Position numbers and translations under genes: made by a program. From Rhodococcus koreensis (GTDB taxonomy: Bacteria > Actinomycetota > Actinomycetes > Mycobacteriales > Mycobacteriaceae), in assembly GCF_900105905.1 (NCBI RefSeq), contig NZ_FNSV01000005.1, positions 2,170,001-2,234,000 on the forward strand: 64,000 nucleotides of DNA, given 5' to 3'. The notes below the pieces were generated by a model that had not been told where the DNA came from, made no database searches, and saw nothing but the letters and a program-made list of their open reading frames with translations. Shown here in pieces: positions 44,639 through 56,196 of this stretch. Numbering within the stretch: position 1 is the stretch's first letter; each line of letters begins with the position of its first letter.

Positions 44639-44678
44639 GGTCTTGTCACCAGACCAAAATAGTTCTAAGTTCAGTCTC
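44639..44678 (+). promoter_or_regulatory. MFS promoter with overlapping operator; transcript likely leaderless
   Basis: -35 TTGTCA (44643-44648), 17-base spacer, -10 TAAGTT (44666-44671); the expected transcription start coincides with the GTG at 44679. GGTCT/AGACC inverted repeat (44639-44655) covers the -35, a fitting HxlR site. Confidence 0.6.
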
Positions 44679-46079
44679 GTGAACAGACCAACCGCGGTTG
44701 CCCCACCCGTCCGAGCCCACGCACCCCGCCCGGGAACCACACTGTCCGTCGCGTCGCTCGGCACGTTCGTCGCCCTGATCGCGTTCTGCGCCCCGCTCGG
44801 CAACATGCCCACCGTCGCCGCGGCACTGTCGGCCGGCCCCGCGGCGCAGACGTGGATTCTCAGTTCGATGAGCGTGGGCCTCGCCGCGGTCCTGCTGACC
44901 GCGGGCGCGCTCGCCGACGACTACGGCCGGCGCCGGGTGTTCCATTGGGGCGCCTGGCTTCTCGCACTGGGAGCCGTGGTCGGCGCGGTCAGTCAGGAAC
45001 CCGTCCTGTTCATCGTCGGGCGACTGATCCAAGGGGTGGCAGGCGCAGCGCTCATCGCGGCCAGCCTCGGCGCCGTCGCCCACGCCTTCGCCACTCCGGC
45101 GGCACGCGCGACGGCGAGCGGGATCTGGGGCGCGAGCGTCGGCGCAGGCATCGCGGTCGGTCCCGTGCTCGCAGGACTCCTCGACCTCGCCGGATGGTGG
45201 CGCGGCCTGTACTGGGCACTCGCGGTCGCATCGCTCGCGATCGGACAGGTCGCGACGCGCGCACTGGCGGAGTCACGGTCCGCCGTCCCGAAGCGGATCG
45301 ACGTCCCCGGTGCGGTCACGCTCTGCGCCGCGATGGTGCTGGTCCTCGTCGCACTGGTCGAGGGCAGGCAGGGCAACACTCCCGCCACCGCCCTCTGCGG
45401 TATCGGCGCCGCCGTGTTCACCCTCGCGTTCGTCGGCGTCGAGCGGCGGCGCCCGTTCCCGATGCTCGACCTCGCCTTGTTCCGCCGACGCGACTTCCTC
45501 GCCGCCACCCTCGCGGCCCTCGCCACCGGGGCGGGCATCATCGGTCTGATGTCGTTCGCGTGCACGTTCCTCGTCAAGACGATGCACGTCAGCACGCTCG
45601 CCGCAGCCGGGGTGATCGCGCTGTGGTCCGGCACGAGCGTCGTGGCGTCACTGCTGGCGCGGACACTCCCAGCGCGGCTCGCCGGGACCCCGCAACTCGT
45701 CATCGGACTCGCCGGCGTCGGCGTCGCCATGCTCACGATGACGGGCCTGTCCCCCGACTCGTCGCTGCTGCGCCTCGTCCCGGGCCTGCTGCTCGCCGGC
45801 ATCGCCAGCGGGTTGCTCAACGCCGGCCTCGGCCGGCAAGCCGTCGCCAGTGTCCCCGCCGACCAGGGCGGACTCGGCAGCGGCGCCAACAACACCGCCC
45901 GCTACCTCGGCTCCTCCATCGGCGTCACCGTCGTCAGCATCATCGCCCTCGACCCCGCAGGCACCATCGACGGCATGGTGACGGGCTGGAACCACGCCGC
46001 CGTCACCACCGGGCTGATCTCACTCGTCGGCGCAGGAGTCGTCGGGGTGCTGGTGCGAAGAACCGCCGTCAGACGTTGA
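44679..46079 (+). CDS. MFS drug-exporter-type transporter (14-helix DHA2-like)
   Basis: 466 aa, 12-14 helices. Signature LTAGALADDYGRRRVF between helices 2 and 3, and GIWGASVGAGIAVGPVLAGLL for motif C (antiporter). GTG start without ribosome site, matching a leaderless mRNA. It exports drugs or metabolites; inducer probably sensed by the neighbouring HxlR protein. 3' end overlaps ychF by 11 bases. Confidence 0.9.
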   Translation: MNRPTAVAPPVRAHAPRPGTTLSVASLGTFVALIAFCAPLGNMPTVAAALSAGPAAQTWILSSMSVGLAAVLLTAGALADDYGRRRVFHWGAWLLALGAVVGAVSQEPVLFIVGRLIQGVAGAALIAASLGAVAHAFATPAARATASGIWGASVGAGIAVGPVLAGLLDLAGWWRGLYWALAVASLAIGQVATRALAESRSAVPKRIDVPGAVTLCAAMVLVLVALVEGRQGNTPATALCGIGAAVFTLAFVGVERRRPFPMLDLALFRRRDFLAATLAALATGAGIIGLMSFACTFLVKTMHVSTLAAAGVIALWSGTSVVASLLARTLPARLAGTPQLVIGLAGVGVAMLTMTGLSPDSSLLRLVPGLLLAGIASGLLNAGLGRQAVASVPADQGGLGSGANNTARYLGSSIGVTVVSIIALDPAGTIDGMVTGWNHAAVTTGLISLVGAGVVGVLVRRTAVRR

Positions 46080-47148
46080 AGCGGAACTCCACCACATCGC
46101 CGTCGGCCATGGTGTAGTCCTTGCCCTCCATGCGGACCTTGCCCGCGGCCTTGGCGGCGGCCATGGATCCGGCGGCGACGAGGTCGTCGAAGGAGACGAT
46201 CTCGGCCTTGATGAAGCCGCGCTCGAAGTCGGTGTGGATGACACCGGCGGCCTGCGGGGCGGTGTCGCCCTTGTGGATGGTCCAGGCGCGGGATTCCTTG
46301 GGACCTGCGGTGAGGTAGGTCTGCAGGCCGAGGGTGTGGAATCCGGTCCGGGCGAGGGCGTGCAGGCCGGGCTCGGACTGTCCGATCGAGTCGAGCATCT
46401 CCTGCCGGTCCTCTTCGTCCAGTTCGAGGAGTTCCTGCTCGACCTTGGCGTCGAGGAACACGGCGTCGGCGGGGGCGACGGAGGCACGCAGTTCGGCGAC
46501 CTTCGCTTCGTCGGTGAGCACGGCCTCGTCGGCGTTGAACACGTACAGGAACGGCTTGGTGGTGAGCAGGCTCAGCTCGCGCAGCAGCGCGAAGTCCAGC
46601 TTGTCCTTCGCGCTGAACAGGGTCGTGCCCGAGTCGAGGACTTCCTGCGCCTTCAGCGCCTCCTCGTGGATGGGCTTGAGCTCCTTGTTCTTCTTCGCTT
46701 CCTTCTCCAGGCGCGGCAGGGCCTTCTCCAGCGTCTGCATGTCGGCGATGACGAGCTCGGTCTCGATCACCTCGATGTCGGATGCCGGGTCGACGCGGCC
46801 GTCGACGTGCACGACGTCGTCGTCGTGGAAGACGCGAACCACCTGGCAGATAGCATCGGCCTCGCGGATGTTGGCGAGGAACTTGTTGCCGAGGCCGGCG
46901 CCCTCGGAGGCGCCCTTGACGATGCCGGCGATGTCGACGAACGACACCGTGGCGGGCAGGATGCGCTCGGAACCGAAGATCCGGGCGAGCTCGGACAGCC
47001 GCGGGTCGGGCAGTTCGACCAGGCCGACGTTGGGTTCGATGGTCGCGAACGGGTAGTTCGCGGCCAGCACGTCGTTGTTGGTCAGCGCGTTGAACAAGGT
47101 GGACTTGCCGACGTTGGGCAGTCCGACGATTCCGAGGGTAAGGCTCAC
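46069..47148 (-). CDS. ychF: redox-regulated ATPase YchF (OLA1 family)
   Basis: 359 aa. P-loop GLPNVGKST (8-16), G3 DIAGIVKGAS, and G4-position NADE in place of NKxD, which is why YchF prefers ATP. Coiled coil in the middle (EKALPRLEKEAKKNKEL) and a C-terminal TGS domain. Universal protein that acts on ribosomes and stress responses. Confidence 0.97.
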   Translation of the reverse strand: MSLTLGIVGLPNVGKSTLFNALTNNDVLAANYPFATIEPNVGLVELPDPRLSELARIFGSERILPATVSFVDIAGIVKGASEGAGLGNKFLANIREADAICQVVRVFHDDDVVHVDGRVDPASDIEVIETELVIADMQTLEKALPRLEKEAKKNKELKPIHEEALKAQEVLDSGTTLFSAKDKLDFALLRELSLLTTKPFLYVFNADEAVLTDEAKVAELRASVAPADAVFLDAKVEQELLELDEEDRQEMLDSIGQSEPGLHALARTGFHTLGLQTYLTAGPKESRAWTIHKGDTAPQAAGVIHTDFERGFIKAEIVSFDDLVAAGSMAAAKAAGKVRMEGKDYTMADGDVVEFRFNV

Positions 47149-47194
47149 GGTCGTTGGATTCTACGGCGTCGGCGCCGGATCAACGACCACGCCC

Positions 47195-47605
47195 TCACCA
47201 GCTGTTGGTATTGCTGTTCGCGACGAGGGCGATGATCAGGATGGCGTACCCGATGACGAAGACGACGATCAGCGCCACCCAGATCCACAGAGCGATCTTG
47301 CCGAGCCCCTTGGCGCGGTCGGACGCGTACTGGGCACCCTGGTAGTCGCCCATCGCCCACTTCGGGTAGACGTCGTGGACGTGGTTGAACGCGGCGAACG
47401 CGAGCGGCCAGAAGAAGACGACGGCGGCCACCGCCCACCCGGCGTTCGACGGCGGCAGCGGCGGCGGGCCGTACTGTCCCGGGTAGGGCTGCGCCTGCGG
47501 CTGTTGCTGCTGCGTCGGGTACTGGTAGCCATAGGCACCCGTGTCGCCCGGCTTCGGCGGCACCGGATTGCTCGACGATTCCGGATTGATCGGTGACTCC
47601 GACAT
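47195..47605 (-). CDS. CD225/dispanin-like membrane protein
   Basis: 136 aa. N-terminal ~50 residues are Pro/Gln/Tyr-rich (QYPTQQQQPQAQPYPGQYG), followed by a helix, a short loop (DYQGAQYASDRAKGLGKIA) and a second helix near the C-terminus, as in CD225-type proteins. Function unknown; typical of actinobacterial envelope proteins. Confidence 0.8.
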   Translation of the reverse strand: MSESPINPESSSNPVPPKPGDTGAYGYQYPTQQQQPQAQPYPGQYGPPPLPPSNAGWAVAAVVFFWPLAFAAFNHVHDVYPKWAMGDYQGAQYASDRAKGLGKIALWIWVALIVVFVIGYAILIIALVANSNTNSW

Positions 47606-47659
47606 GACGCCCCCCTGTCGTGGCAGCTGACCTCGTGCCTCCACTATCCCATCCCTCGC

Positions 47660-47705
47660 CACGTGAGTGGGAAAGTGCACCGGAGTACGCGTCGGCACTC
47701 ACGTG
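47660..47705. repeat. inverted repeat in the divergent gap, related to the fumA palindrome
   Basis: CACGTGAGTG (47660-47669) and CACTCACGTG (47696-47705), 26-base spacer. Shares GTGAGTGG with the element at 27401-27446. Lies 19 bases before the GTG of the next gene. Confidence 0.6.
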
Positions 47706-47723
47706 AGGTTCTAGTCTCAGCAC

Positions 47724-49304
47724 GTGACCCGATGGTTGATCGTCCTCGCGATATGGATCCACGGACTGGGCGCTCTCGCCCTGACCGTCGCTGTGGCCAC
47801 GGGATGGTGGTGGTTCGCCGCCCTCCTCCTGCTCGCGACTGCCGCTCTGGGCACGTGGGACCTGCTGCAACGGCGGCACAGCGTTCTGCGGAACTACCCG
47901 GTGCTGGGGCACGCGCGGTTCCTGCTGGAGAAGATCCGCCCCGAGATCCAGCAGTACTTCATCGAATCGTCCACGGATGGAACACCCTTCGACCGCGACA
48001 CCCGCGACCTCGTCTACGAGCGCGCCAAGGGCACGCTCGCCGAGGAGCCGTTCGGCACCGAGCGGGACGTCCACGCCGTCGGCTACGAGTTCATGGTCCA
48101 TTCGCTGCGCGCACGGATGGCCCCGCCCGAACCGCCGACCGTCCGCCTCGGCGGACCGGACTGCGAACAGCCCTACGACATCGCGCTTCTCAACGTGTCG
48201 GCGATGAGCTTCGGCTCGCTCTCGGCCAATGCCATCGAAGCCCTCAACGCCGGGGCCGCGCGGGGCGGGTTCGCGCACGACACCGGCGAGGGTGCGATCA
48301 GCCCCTACCACCGCAAGCACGGCGGCGACCTGATCTGGGAGATCGCGTCCGGCTACTTCGGCTGCCGGGCGGAGGACGGCCGGTTCGACCCCGCCAAGTT
48401 CGCCGAACACGCGGCACTCGACCAGGTGAAGGCGATCTCGATCAAACTGTCGCAGGGCGCGAAGCCCGGACTCGGCGGGGTGCTGCCCGGCGCGAAGGTG
48501 TCGAGGGAGATCGCCGAGACGCGCGGCGTGCCGGTCGGGAAAACGGTGATCTCCCCGCCTGCGCACACCGCGTTCTCCACCCCGAACGGGCTCATCGACT
48601 TCATCGTCACCCTGCGGAAGCTCTCCGGCGGCAAACCCGTCGGGTTCAAACTGTGCGTTGGATCGCGCATCGAGTTCCTCGGCATCTGCAAGGCGATGCT
48701 CGAACGCGACGTCACCCCGGACTTCGTCATCGTCGACGGCTCCGAGGGCGGAACCGGTGCGGGTCCAGTGGAATTCGAGGACAACATGGGCATGCCCCTC
48801 ACCGAGGGGCTGATGCTGGTGCACAACGCGCTCACCGGCACCGGCCTGCGGGTCCGCGTCAAGATCGGCGCGTCCGGGAAGGTCGCCAGCGCATCCGACA
48901 TCGTCAAACGGATCATCCAGGGCGCCGACTTCACCCTGGCCGCCCGCGCGATGATGTTCGCCGTCGGGTGCATCCAGGCGCAGATGTGCCACACCAACCG
49001 CTGCCCCGTCGGGGTGACCACCCAGGACCCGGCGCGGACCCGCGCACTCGACGTCCCCGACAAGGCGGCCAGGGTGTTCCGGTTCCAGAAGTCGACGGTG
49101 GCAGGCGCCCGGCAGATGGTGGCGTCGATGGGCCTCGACAGCTTCGACCAACTGACACCGGCGATGCTCAACCGCCGGATCGACGGCGTCACCACCCGCA
49201 CCTACGCGGAACTGTACGAGTGGCTGATGCCCGGCGAATTACTCGAGGACCCGCCGTCGGATTGGCTCACCGACTGGATCGATGCCGACTCGACTCGCTT
49301 CTGA
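47724..49304 (+). CDS. membrane-anchored FMN-binding glutamate-synthase-domain protein
   Basis: 526 aa. Two N-terminal helices (WLIVLAIWIHGLGALALTVAV; WWWFAALLLLATAALG) anchor a GltS-type (Glu_synthase) barrel: SAMSFGSLSANAI, DTGEGAISPYH, LSQGAKPGLGG, KLCVGSR and GSEGGTGAGP. The Cys cluster CIQAQMCHTNRC could hold an Fe-S centre as in GltB. It lacks the amidotransferase domain, so it is not a complete glutamate synthase; the true substrate is unknown. Confidence 0.85.
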   Translation: MTRWLIVLAIWIHGLGALALTVAVATGWWWFAALLLLATAALGTWDLLQRRHSVLRNYPVLGHARFLLEKIRPEIQQYFIESSTDGTPFDRDTRDLVYERAKGTLAEEPFGTERDVHAVGYEFMVHSLRARMAPPEPPTVRLGGPDCEQPYDIALLNVSAMSFGSLSANAIEALNAGAARGGFAHDTGEGAISPYHRKHGGDLIWEIASGYFGCRAEDGRFDPAKFAEHAALDQVKAISIKLSQGAKPGLGGVLPGAKVSREIAETRGVPVGKTVISPPAHTAFSTPNGLIDFIVTLRKLSGGKPVGFKLCVGSRIEFLGICKAMLERDVTPDFVIVDGSEGGTGAGPVEFEDNMGMPLTEGLMLVHNALTGTGLRVRVKIGASGKVASASDIVKRIIQGADFTLAARAMMFAVGCIQAQMCHTNRCPVGVTTQDPARTRALDVPDKAARVFRFQKSTVAGARQMVASMGLDSFDQLTPAMLNRRIDGVTTRTYAELYEWLMPGELLEDPPSDWLTDWIDADSTRF

Positions 49305-49341
49305 CGTCGTTTTTTCGTCGAACTGAACGTCGGCGCAATAG

Positions 49342-49357
49342 GGTGACGGGGGCCACA
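49342..49357 (+). promoter_or_regulatory. weak CRP/GlxR-like site upstream of cstA
   Basis: GGTGACGGGGGCCACA, two changes from the TGTGA-N6-TCACA core, 74 bases before the cstA ATG. Overlaps a GCCACA-N5-TGTGGC inverted repeat. Confidence 0.3.
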
Positions 49358-49430
49358 AAAGATGTGGCACCTGTCGACGGCGTCGCCCCTGGCACACAAT
49401 GACGACGGGGACGCCGGGAAGGAGTTCGCG

Positions 49431-51723
<2,293 letters not shown>

Positions 51724-51734
<11 letters not shown>

Positions 51735-51918
51735 GGTCGTGGGGGCCGTCCGGACCGCCTGGTGGTGGACGGGGGCGCTGATGGGCGACCACGACTACAG
51801 CAGGTACGTCGAGCACCTTCGCCGCCACCATCCGGACGCCGAGGTGCCGAGCGAGCGGGAGTACTGGCGAGCGCGCTACGCGGACGCCGACGCCAACCCG
51901 GGCGCCCGCTGCTGCTGA
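51724..51918 (+). CDS. YbdD/YjiX-family small protein, CstA partner
   Basis: 64 aa (MMNRVVGAVRTAWWWTGALMGDHDYSRYVEHLRRHHPD). YbdD-family sequence; such proteins are encoded next to cstA in many bacteria and are thought to help its transport activity. Start overlaps the cstA stop by 11 bases. Confidence 0.85.
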
Positions 51919-51944
51919 CCTCACCGTGCCGGCCCGGCGTTCCC

Positions 51945-51961
51945 CAGTACTGTCAGTACTG
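51945..51961. promoter_or_regulatory. tandem palindrome CAGTACTG-T-CAGTACTG
   Basis: Two copies of the self-complementary CAGTACTG (51945-51952, 51954-51961) 35 bases before the AI-2E permease start. Could be an operator or a short hairpin after ybdD. Confidence 0.4.
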
Positions 51962-51995
51962 ATCGGCTGAGCAGACACGGCAGGGAGGACCATCT

Positions 51996-53207
51996 GTGAC
52001 GGAGAAGGAAGCCCCGGCACCGTCCGGGAGCGCGGTCACGAAACCGGACCGCGGGCACCTCATCGGGGTGGGTGCGATGTGGCTGGCCAAGTGGTCGCTG
52101 GTCCTCGCGGCAATCGCGCTGGGCGCGTTGCTGTTCGGATGGATCATCGAGAAGCTGTGGGTGATCGTCCTCCCCGTGCTGCTGGCGGTGGTGGTGTGCA
52201 CGGTGCTGTGGCCGCCGACGCGCGCGATGACGAAGCGACGCATCCCCCCGGCGGCGGCCGCCGCGACGACGCTCGTCGTGTTCATCGCCGTCGTCGCCGG
52301 GATCATCGCCGGCATCGTGCCGTCCGTCGTCAGGCAGGCCCCCGAGCTGGCCAACAAAGCCACCCAGGGCATCAACCAGGTGCAGGACTGGTTGAAGGGT
52401 CCACCGATCAACCTGCAGGACGATCAGATCGACCAGGGCATCCACACGATCATCGTGAAGGTCCAGGAGAGTGGAACGGTCATCGCGTCCGGTGTGTTCA
52501 CCGGTGTCAGCACCGCCAGCTCGCTGCTGATCACGCTCGGCCTGGTGCTGGTGCTGTCGTTCTTCTTCATCAAGGACGGCCCCCGGTTCATCCCGTGGCT
52601 GCATTCCGTCAGCGGCGGCCGCGCGGGCCGTCACCTCGAAGAGGTGCTGGGCCGCATGTGGGACACACTCGGCGGTTTCATCCGCACCCAGGCACTGGTC
52701 AGCCTCATCGACGCCGTCTTCATCGGCGCCGGACTGGTGATCCTCGGCGTGCCGCTGGCACCGGTCCTCGCGATCCTGACGTTCATCGGTGGCTTCATCC
52801 CGATCGTCGGTGCCTTCGTCGCCGGCGCACTAGCCGTGTTGGTCGCGCTGGTCGCCAACGGTCTCACCACCGCGGTGATCGTGCTGATCATCATCCTCGT
52901 GGTGCAGCAGATCGAGGGCAACGTGCTGCAGCCGGTACTCCAGAGCAAGAGCATGAAACTGCACGCCGTCGTGGTGCTGCTCGCCGTCACCGCCGGTGGT
53001 TCCGTGTTCGGGATCGTCGGAGCCTTCCTCGCGGTGCCCGCCGCCGCCGTCGCCGCCGTGGTGGTGCGCTACATCGGTGAGCAGATCGACGAGCACAGCG
53101 CCGAAAGCAACATCCCCGACGCCGTCGCCGCGAACGAAGACCTCGACGACGCCGAACGGGAGGGCGTCACCGTCGACGAGACCGCCGTCGCGTCCAAGCC
53201 GGACTGA
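51996..53207 (+). CDS. AI-2E-family transporter (UPF0118/PerM)
   Basis: 403 aa from GTG (VTEKEAPAPSGSAV) with a hydrophilic N-terminus, 8 helices and the family block FIRTQALVSLIDAVFIGAGLVILGVP and QQIEGNVLQPVLQSKSM. Members export AI-2 or act as Na+/H+ antiporters; role here unknown. Acidic C-tail. Confidence 0.88.
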   Translation: MTEKEAPAPSGSAVTKPDRGHLIGVGAMWLAKWSLVLAAIALGALLFGWIIEKLWVIVLPVLLAVVVCTVLWPPTRAMTKRRIPPAAAAATTLVVFIAVVAGIIAGIVPSVVRQAPELANKATQGINQVQDWLKGPPINLQDDQIDQGIHTIIVKVQESGTVIASGVFTGVSTASSLLITLGLVLVLSFFFIKDGPRFIPWLHSVSGGRAGRHLEEVLGRMWDTLGGFIRTQALVSLIDAVFIGAGLVILGVPLAPVLAILTFIGGFIPIVGAFVAGALAVLVALVANGLTTAVIVLIIILVVQQIEGNVLQPVLQSKSMKLHAVVVLLAVTAGGSVFGIVGAFLAVPAAAVAAVVVRYIGEQIDEHSAESNIPDAVAANEDLDDAEREGVTVDETAVASKPD

Positions 53208-53218
53208 CCGGCGGTCAG
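53204..53218. terminator. stop-codon palindrome (AI-2E permease / sbcC)
   Basis: CTGACC (53204-53209) and GGTCAG (53213-53218), with both stop codons in the arms. Confidence 0.45.
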
Positions 53219-56196
53219 CCGGCCACCATCTCCACGGCGGAGCCGGTGCGTCCGCGGATCACGTGCAGCCTGCTCGGGATTCGCTGACGCAGCTCGTCGA
53301 CGTGACTGACGATGCCCACCACCCGGCCGCCGTCACGCAGCTCGTCGAGGACGCCCATCACCGAGTCGAGGGTGTCAGCGTCGAGGGTGCCGAATCCCTC
53401 GTCGATGAACATCGTGTCGAGCACGACGCCACCCGACTCGGCCGCCACCACATCGGCGAGACCGAGCGCCAGCGACAGCGACGCCAGGAACGACTCACCG
53501 CCGGACAGGGTCTTGGCCGACCGCACCACCCCGGTGTAGTCGTCGCGGATGTCCAGTCCCAGGCCGCCGCGACGGCCTCGCGGACCGGCCTCGTCGCTGT
53601 GGACGAATTCGTAGCGCCCGGCCGACATCCGGCCGAGTCGCGCGGACGCCGACACCGCGACCTCTTCCAGCCGGGCCGCCAGCACATACGACCGCAGCGA
53701 CATCTTCCTGGCGTTCTGGCCACGGCCCGCGATCACCTCGGCGAGCGCGGCCAGCTCCTCGTGCGCGGCCTGCATCGGGGCAATCGTCTCAGCGGTCTTG
53801 TCGAGCTGACCGACGTACCGTTCCAGATCGAGCAGTCGGCGCTCGGCGTCGGACGCCGCAGCGACGGCGACGTCCACGACCTCCGCCGCCGCGTCGTGAG
53901 CCTGCTGGACGGCCGCCAATTCCACGGGTTCCGCGTCGGCGACAGCGGCGACCTCGGGGTCGTCGAGGACGCGGCGCGCCCCGACCTCGGCATCCCGCGC
54001 CGCCGTCAGGGCAGCCTCGATCTCACCCCAGCGGGCGGCCGGCCGGACCGCGGCCACGGCGTCGTCGATGCTGCCGAAACCGGCGTCCCCGGCGAACGCG
54101 CCGGCCTTGGCCGCGAGTTCACGGGCCGCGGACTCTGCTCCGGCGCCGGCGTCCCGCGCGTCCAGCAGTTCCGATGCCGCATCGGCGAGGGCGTCGAGTC
54201 GGGCGCGCCGGTCCTCGACGCTCGGGTCGTCGCCCGCCGCCTGACTCACCCGGGCCCGGATCTCCCCGAGCTGGGTCCTGCTCGCGGCGATCCGCTCGGC
54301 CACCGTGGCGGCGTCGGCTCCGACGTCCCGCGACCGTTCCTGCAGCCGGCTCTCGCGGTCCCGCAGTTCGGCGAGAGACGCGGACCGGTGCTCCACCTGG
54401 TTGCCGAGCGCAGTCGCCTCCCCCACCGCCGTCTCCGCGGCCGAGAGTGCTTGCGCGAGTTCGTCCGCGTCGCCGTCGCCGCCGCGCTGCACGAGCACGT
54501 CGATCGCGCGTTCGGCGGCGCCCAGTTTCTCGGTCGCGGTCGTCAACGCCGCCGCGGCCTTCTGCTCCGCCGCGCGTGCCTTGTCCTCGTCGGCCTTCGT
54601 GACCGACAGCTCGGACGGTTCGGCGGGCTGCGGATGCTCGGGTGAACCGCACACCTGGCACGCGACACCGTCTTCGAGCGTGCCCGCCAGTTCGGCGGCC
54701 ATGCCCGCGATCCGGCGTTGCAGCAGGTCGAGCCAGTGTTCGCGCGCGTCCTGGTGCTGCTCCCGGGCCTCGAGCGCCGCGCCCTCGAGGCGATCCCGCT
54801 CGACGCGGCGGGTGCGGAGATCCGCCGCCGCGGAGGCTGCGTCGGCTGCCCGGTCCCGGGTGTCGACCAGGCCGGGCAGCGCGGCGCGGGCCTTCTCCGC
54901 CGAGTCGAGAGCCTTCTCTGCTTCCCGCAGGGCGAGTGGCAGTTGGTCCCGCTCCCGCGACAGTGCGGCACCGGTCTCGGTGAGTTCGGCCTGCCGGGCG
55001 CGCAATTGCTCCACCTCGACGGCGAGGCGTTCGGCGGCAACGGATTCGGCGAGTGCCCCGTCGAGGCGCACGATCTCGTCACGCCAGGTGCGGATACCGG
55101 CCCGGATGTGTTCGCGTTCGTCTGCGGTCGGCGGCCAGGACAACTCCGCAACGAGGTCGGCGCCGCCCACCGTCGCGCGCAGTCCGTCGGTGATCGCCCC
55201 GACGTTCCGCGCTGCGGCCGCGGCCTTGGCCCGGGCGGCGTCGGCGTCTCGCGCCACCGTCGCGACCGGTTCTGCCCGGCGCGCATCCGCCAGTTCGGCG
55301 ACGAGTTCGGCCCGCTGGTCGGCACCCGCTGCGTGGGTGTCGAGTTCCGTCTCGGCTCGCCGCCGGCGGTTCTGCAGTTCGAGGACACGGCGCGCCTCGG
55401 TGAGCGCGTCACGGGCAACCTTCGCCCGGCTCTTGGCCTTCTGCAGGTCGTCCGCTGCCAGGTCGCGGGTTTCGCGCGCCTCGTCCTCGAGCTTGTGGGC
55501 CCAGGTCACCGGATCGGCGTCGGCGCCGCCCTCGATCCCGGCAGCGGTCGCGACCCTCGCGAGCAGCACGTCGACGGCCCGCTGGTGCTCGTCGAGTTCG
55601 TGGGCGCTGGTGCGCCTGCGGTCGAGGAACCACTCCTCCACCGTCTCGAATCGGGTGGTGTCGAACAGCCGCTCCAGCAGCTGACCGCGCTCCTCGGTGT
55701 CGGCGCGCAGGAACTTCGCGAACTCGCCCTGCGGCAGCAGCACCACCTGGAAGAACTGGTCGGCGCTCATCCCCATCAGCCGCCCGACCTCGTCGGCGAT
55801 GTCGGGGATCCGGGACAGGTTCTCGCCGTGACCGTCGAGCCACGTCAGCGTGGCCTTCGCGTTTTCCTTGATCGTCCCCGACCCGCGACGCTTGGGCCGC
55901 TCGAACTCCGGGCTGCGGACGAGCCGCAGATGCCGGCCGGCGATCGTCGCCTCGAGCGTCACCGTCGGAACGGATCCGGCGGGCGCGTGGTCGGACAGGA
56001 GGCGCTTGCCGTCCTTCCGCGCCCCGGGCACGGTGCCGTAGAGCGCGAACGCCACCGCGTCGAGGACCGTCGTCTTGCCGGCCCCGGTATGACCGTGCAG
56101 CAGAAACAGCCCGTCCGCACCGAGCCGATCGAAGTCGACTTCCACAGATCCGGCGAACGGCCCGAAGGCTTCGACCTCGAGTCGATGCAGCCTCAT
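53215..56196 (-). CDS. sbcC: SbcC exonuclease ATPase subunit (Rad50-like)
   Basis: 993 aa. Walker A GHTGAGKTT (35-43), long coiled-coil arms, zinc hook CQVC near the middle (followed by GSPEHPQP), ABC signature LSGGESFLASLSLALGLAD and Walker B MFIDEGFGTLD in the C-terminal part. With SbcD it cuts hairpins and DNA ends. Start overlaps the sbcD stop by four bases. Confidence 0.96.
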   Translation of the reverse strand: MRLHRLEVEAFGPFAGSVEVDFDRLGADGLFLLHGHTGAGKTTVLDAVAFALYGTVPGARKDGKRLLSDHAPAGSVPTVTLEATIAGRHLRLVRSPEFERPKRRGSGTIKENAKATLTWLDGHGENLSRIPDIADEVGRLMGMSADQFFQVVLLPQGEFAKFLRADTEERGQLLERLFDTTRFETVEEWFLDRRRTSAHELDEHQRAVDVLLARVATAAGIEGGADADPVTWAHKLEDEARETRDLAADDLQKAKSRAKVARDALTEARRVLELQNRRRRAETELDTHAAGADQRAELVAELADARRAEPVATVARDADAARAKAAAAARNVGAITDGLRATVGGADLVAELSWPPTADEREHIRAGIRTWRDEIVRLDGALAESVAAERLAVEVEQLRARQAELTETGAALSRERDQLPLALREAEKALDSAEKARAALPGLVDTRDRAADAASAAADLRTRRVERDRLEGAALEAREQHQDAREHWLDLLQRRIAGMAAELAGTLEDGVACQVCGSPEHPQPAEPSELSVTKADEDKARAAEQKAAAALTTATEKLGAAERAIDVLVQRGGDGDADELAQALSAAETAVGEATALGNQVEHRSASLAELRDRESRLQERSRDVGADAATVAERIAASRTQLGEIRARVSQAAGDDPSVEDRRARLDALADAASELLDARDAGAGAESAARELAAKAGAFAGDAGFGSIDDAVAAVRPAARWGEIEAALTAARDAEVGARRVLDDPEVAAVADAEPVELAAVQQAHDAAAEVVDVAVAAASDAERRLLDLERYVGQLDKTAETIAPMQAAHEELAALAEVIAGRGQNARKMSLRSYVLAARLEEVAVSASARLGRMSAGRYEFVHSDEAGPRGRRGGLGLDIRDDYTGVVRSAKTLSGGESFLASLSLALGLADVVAAESGGVVLDTMFIDEGFGTLDADTLDSVMGVLDELRDGGRVVGIVSHVDELRQRIPSRLHVIRGRTGSAVEMVAG

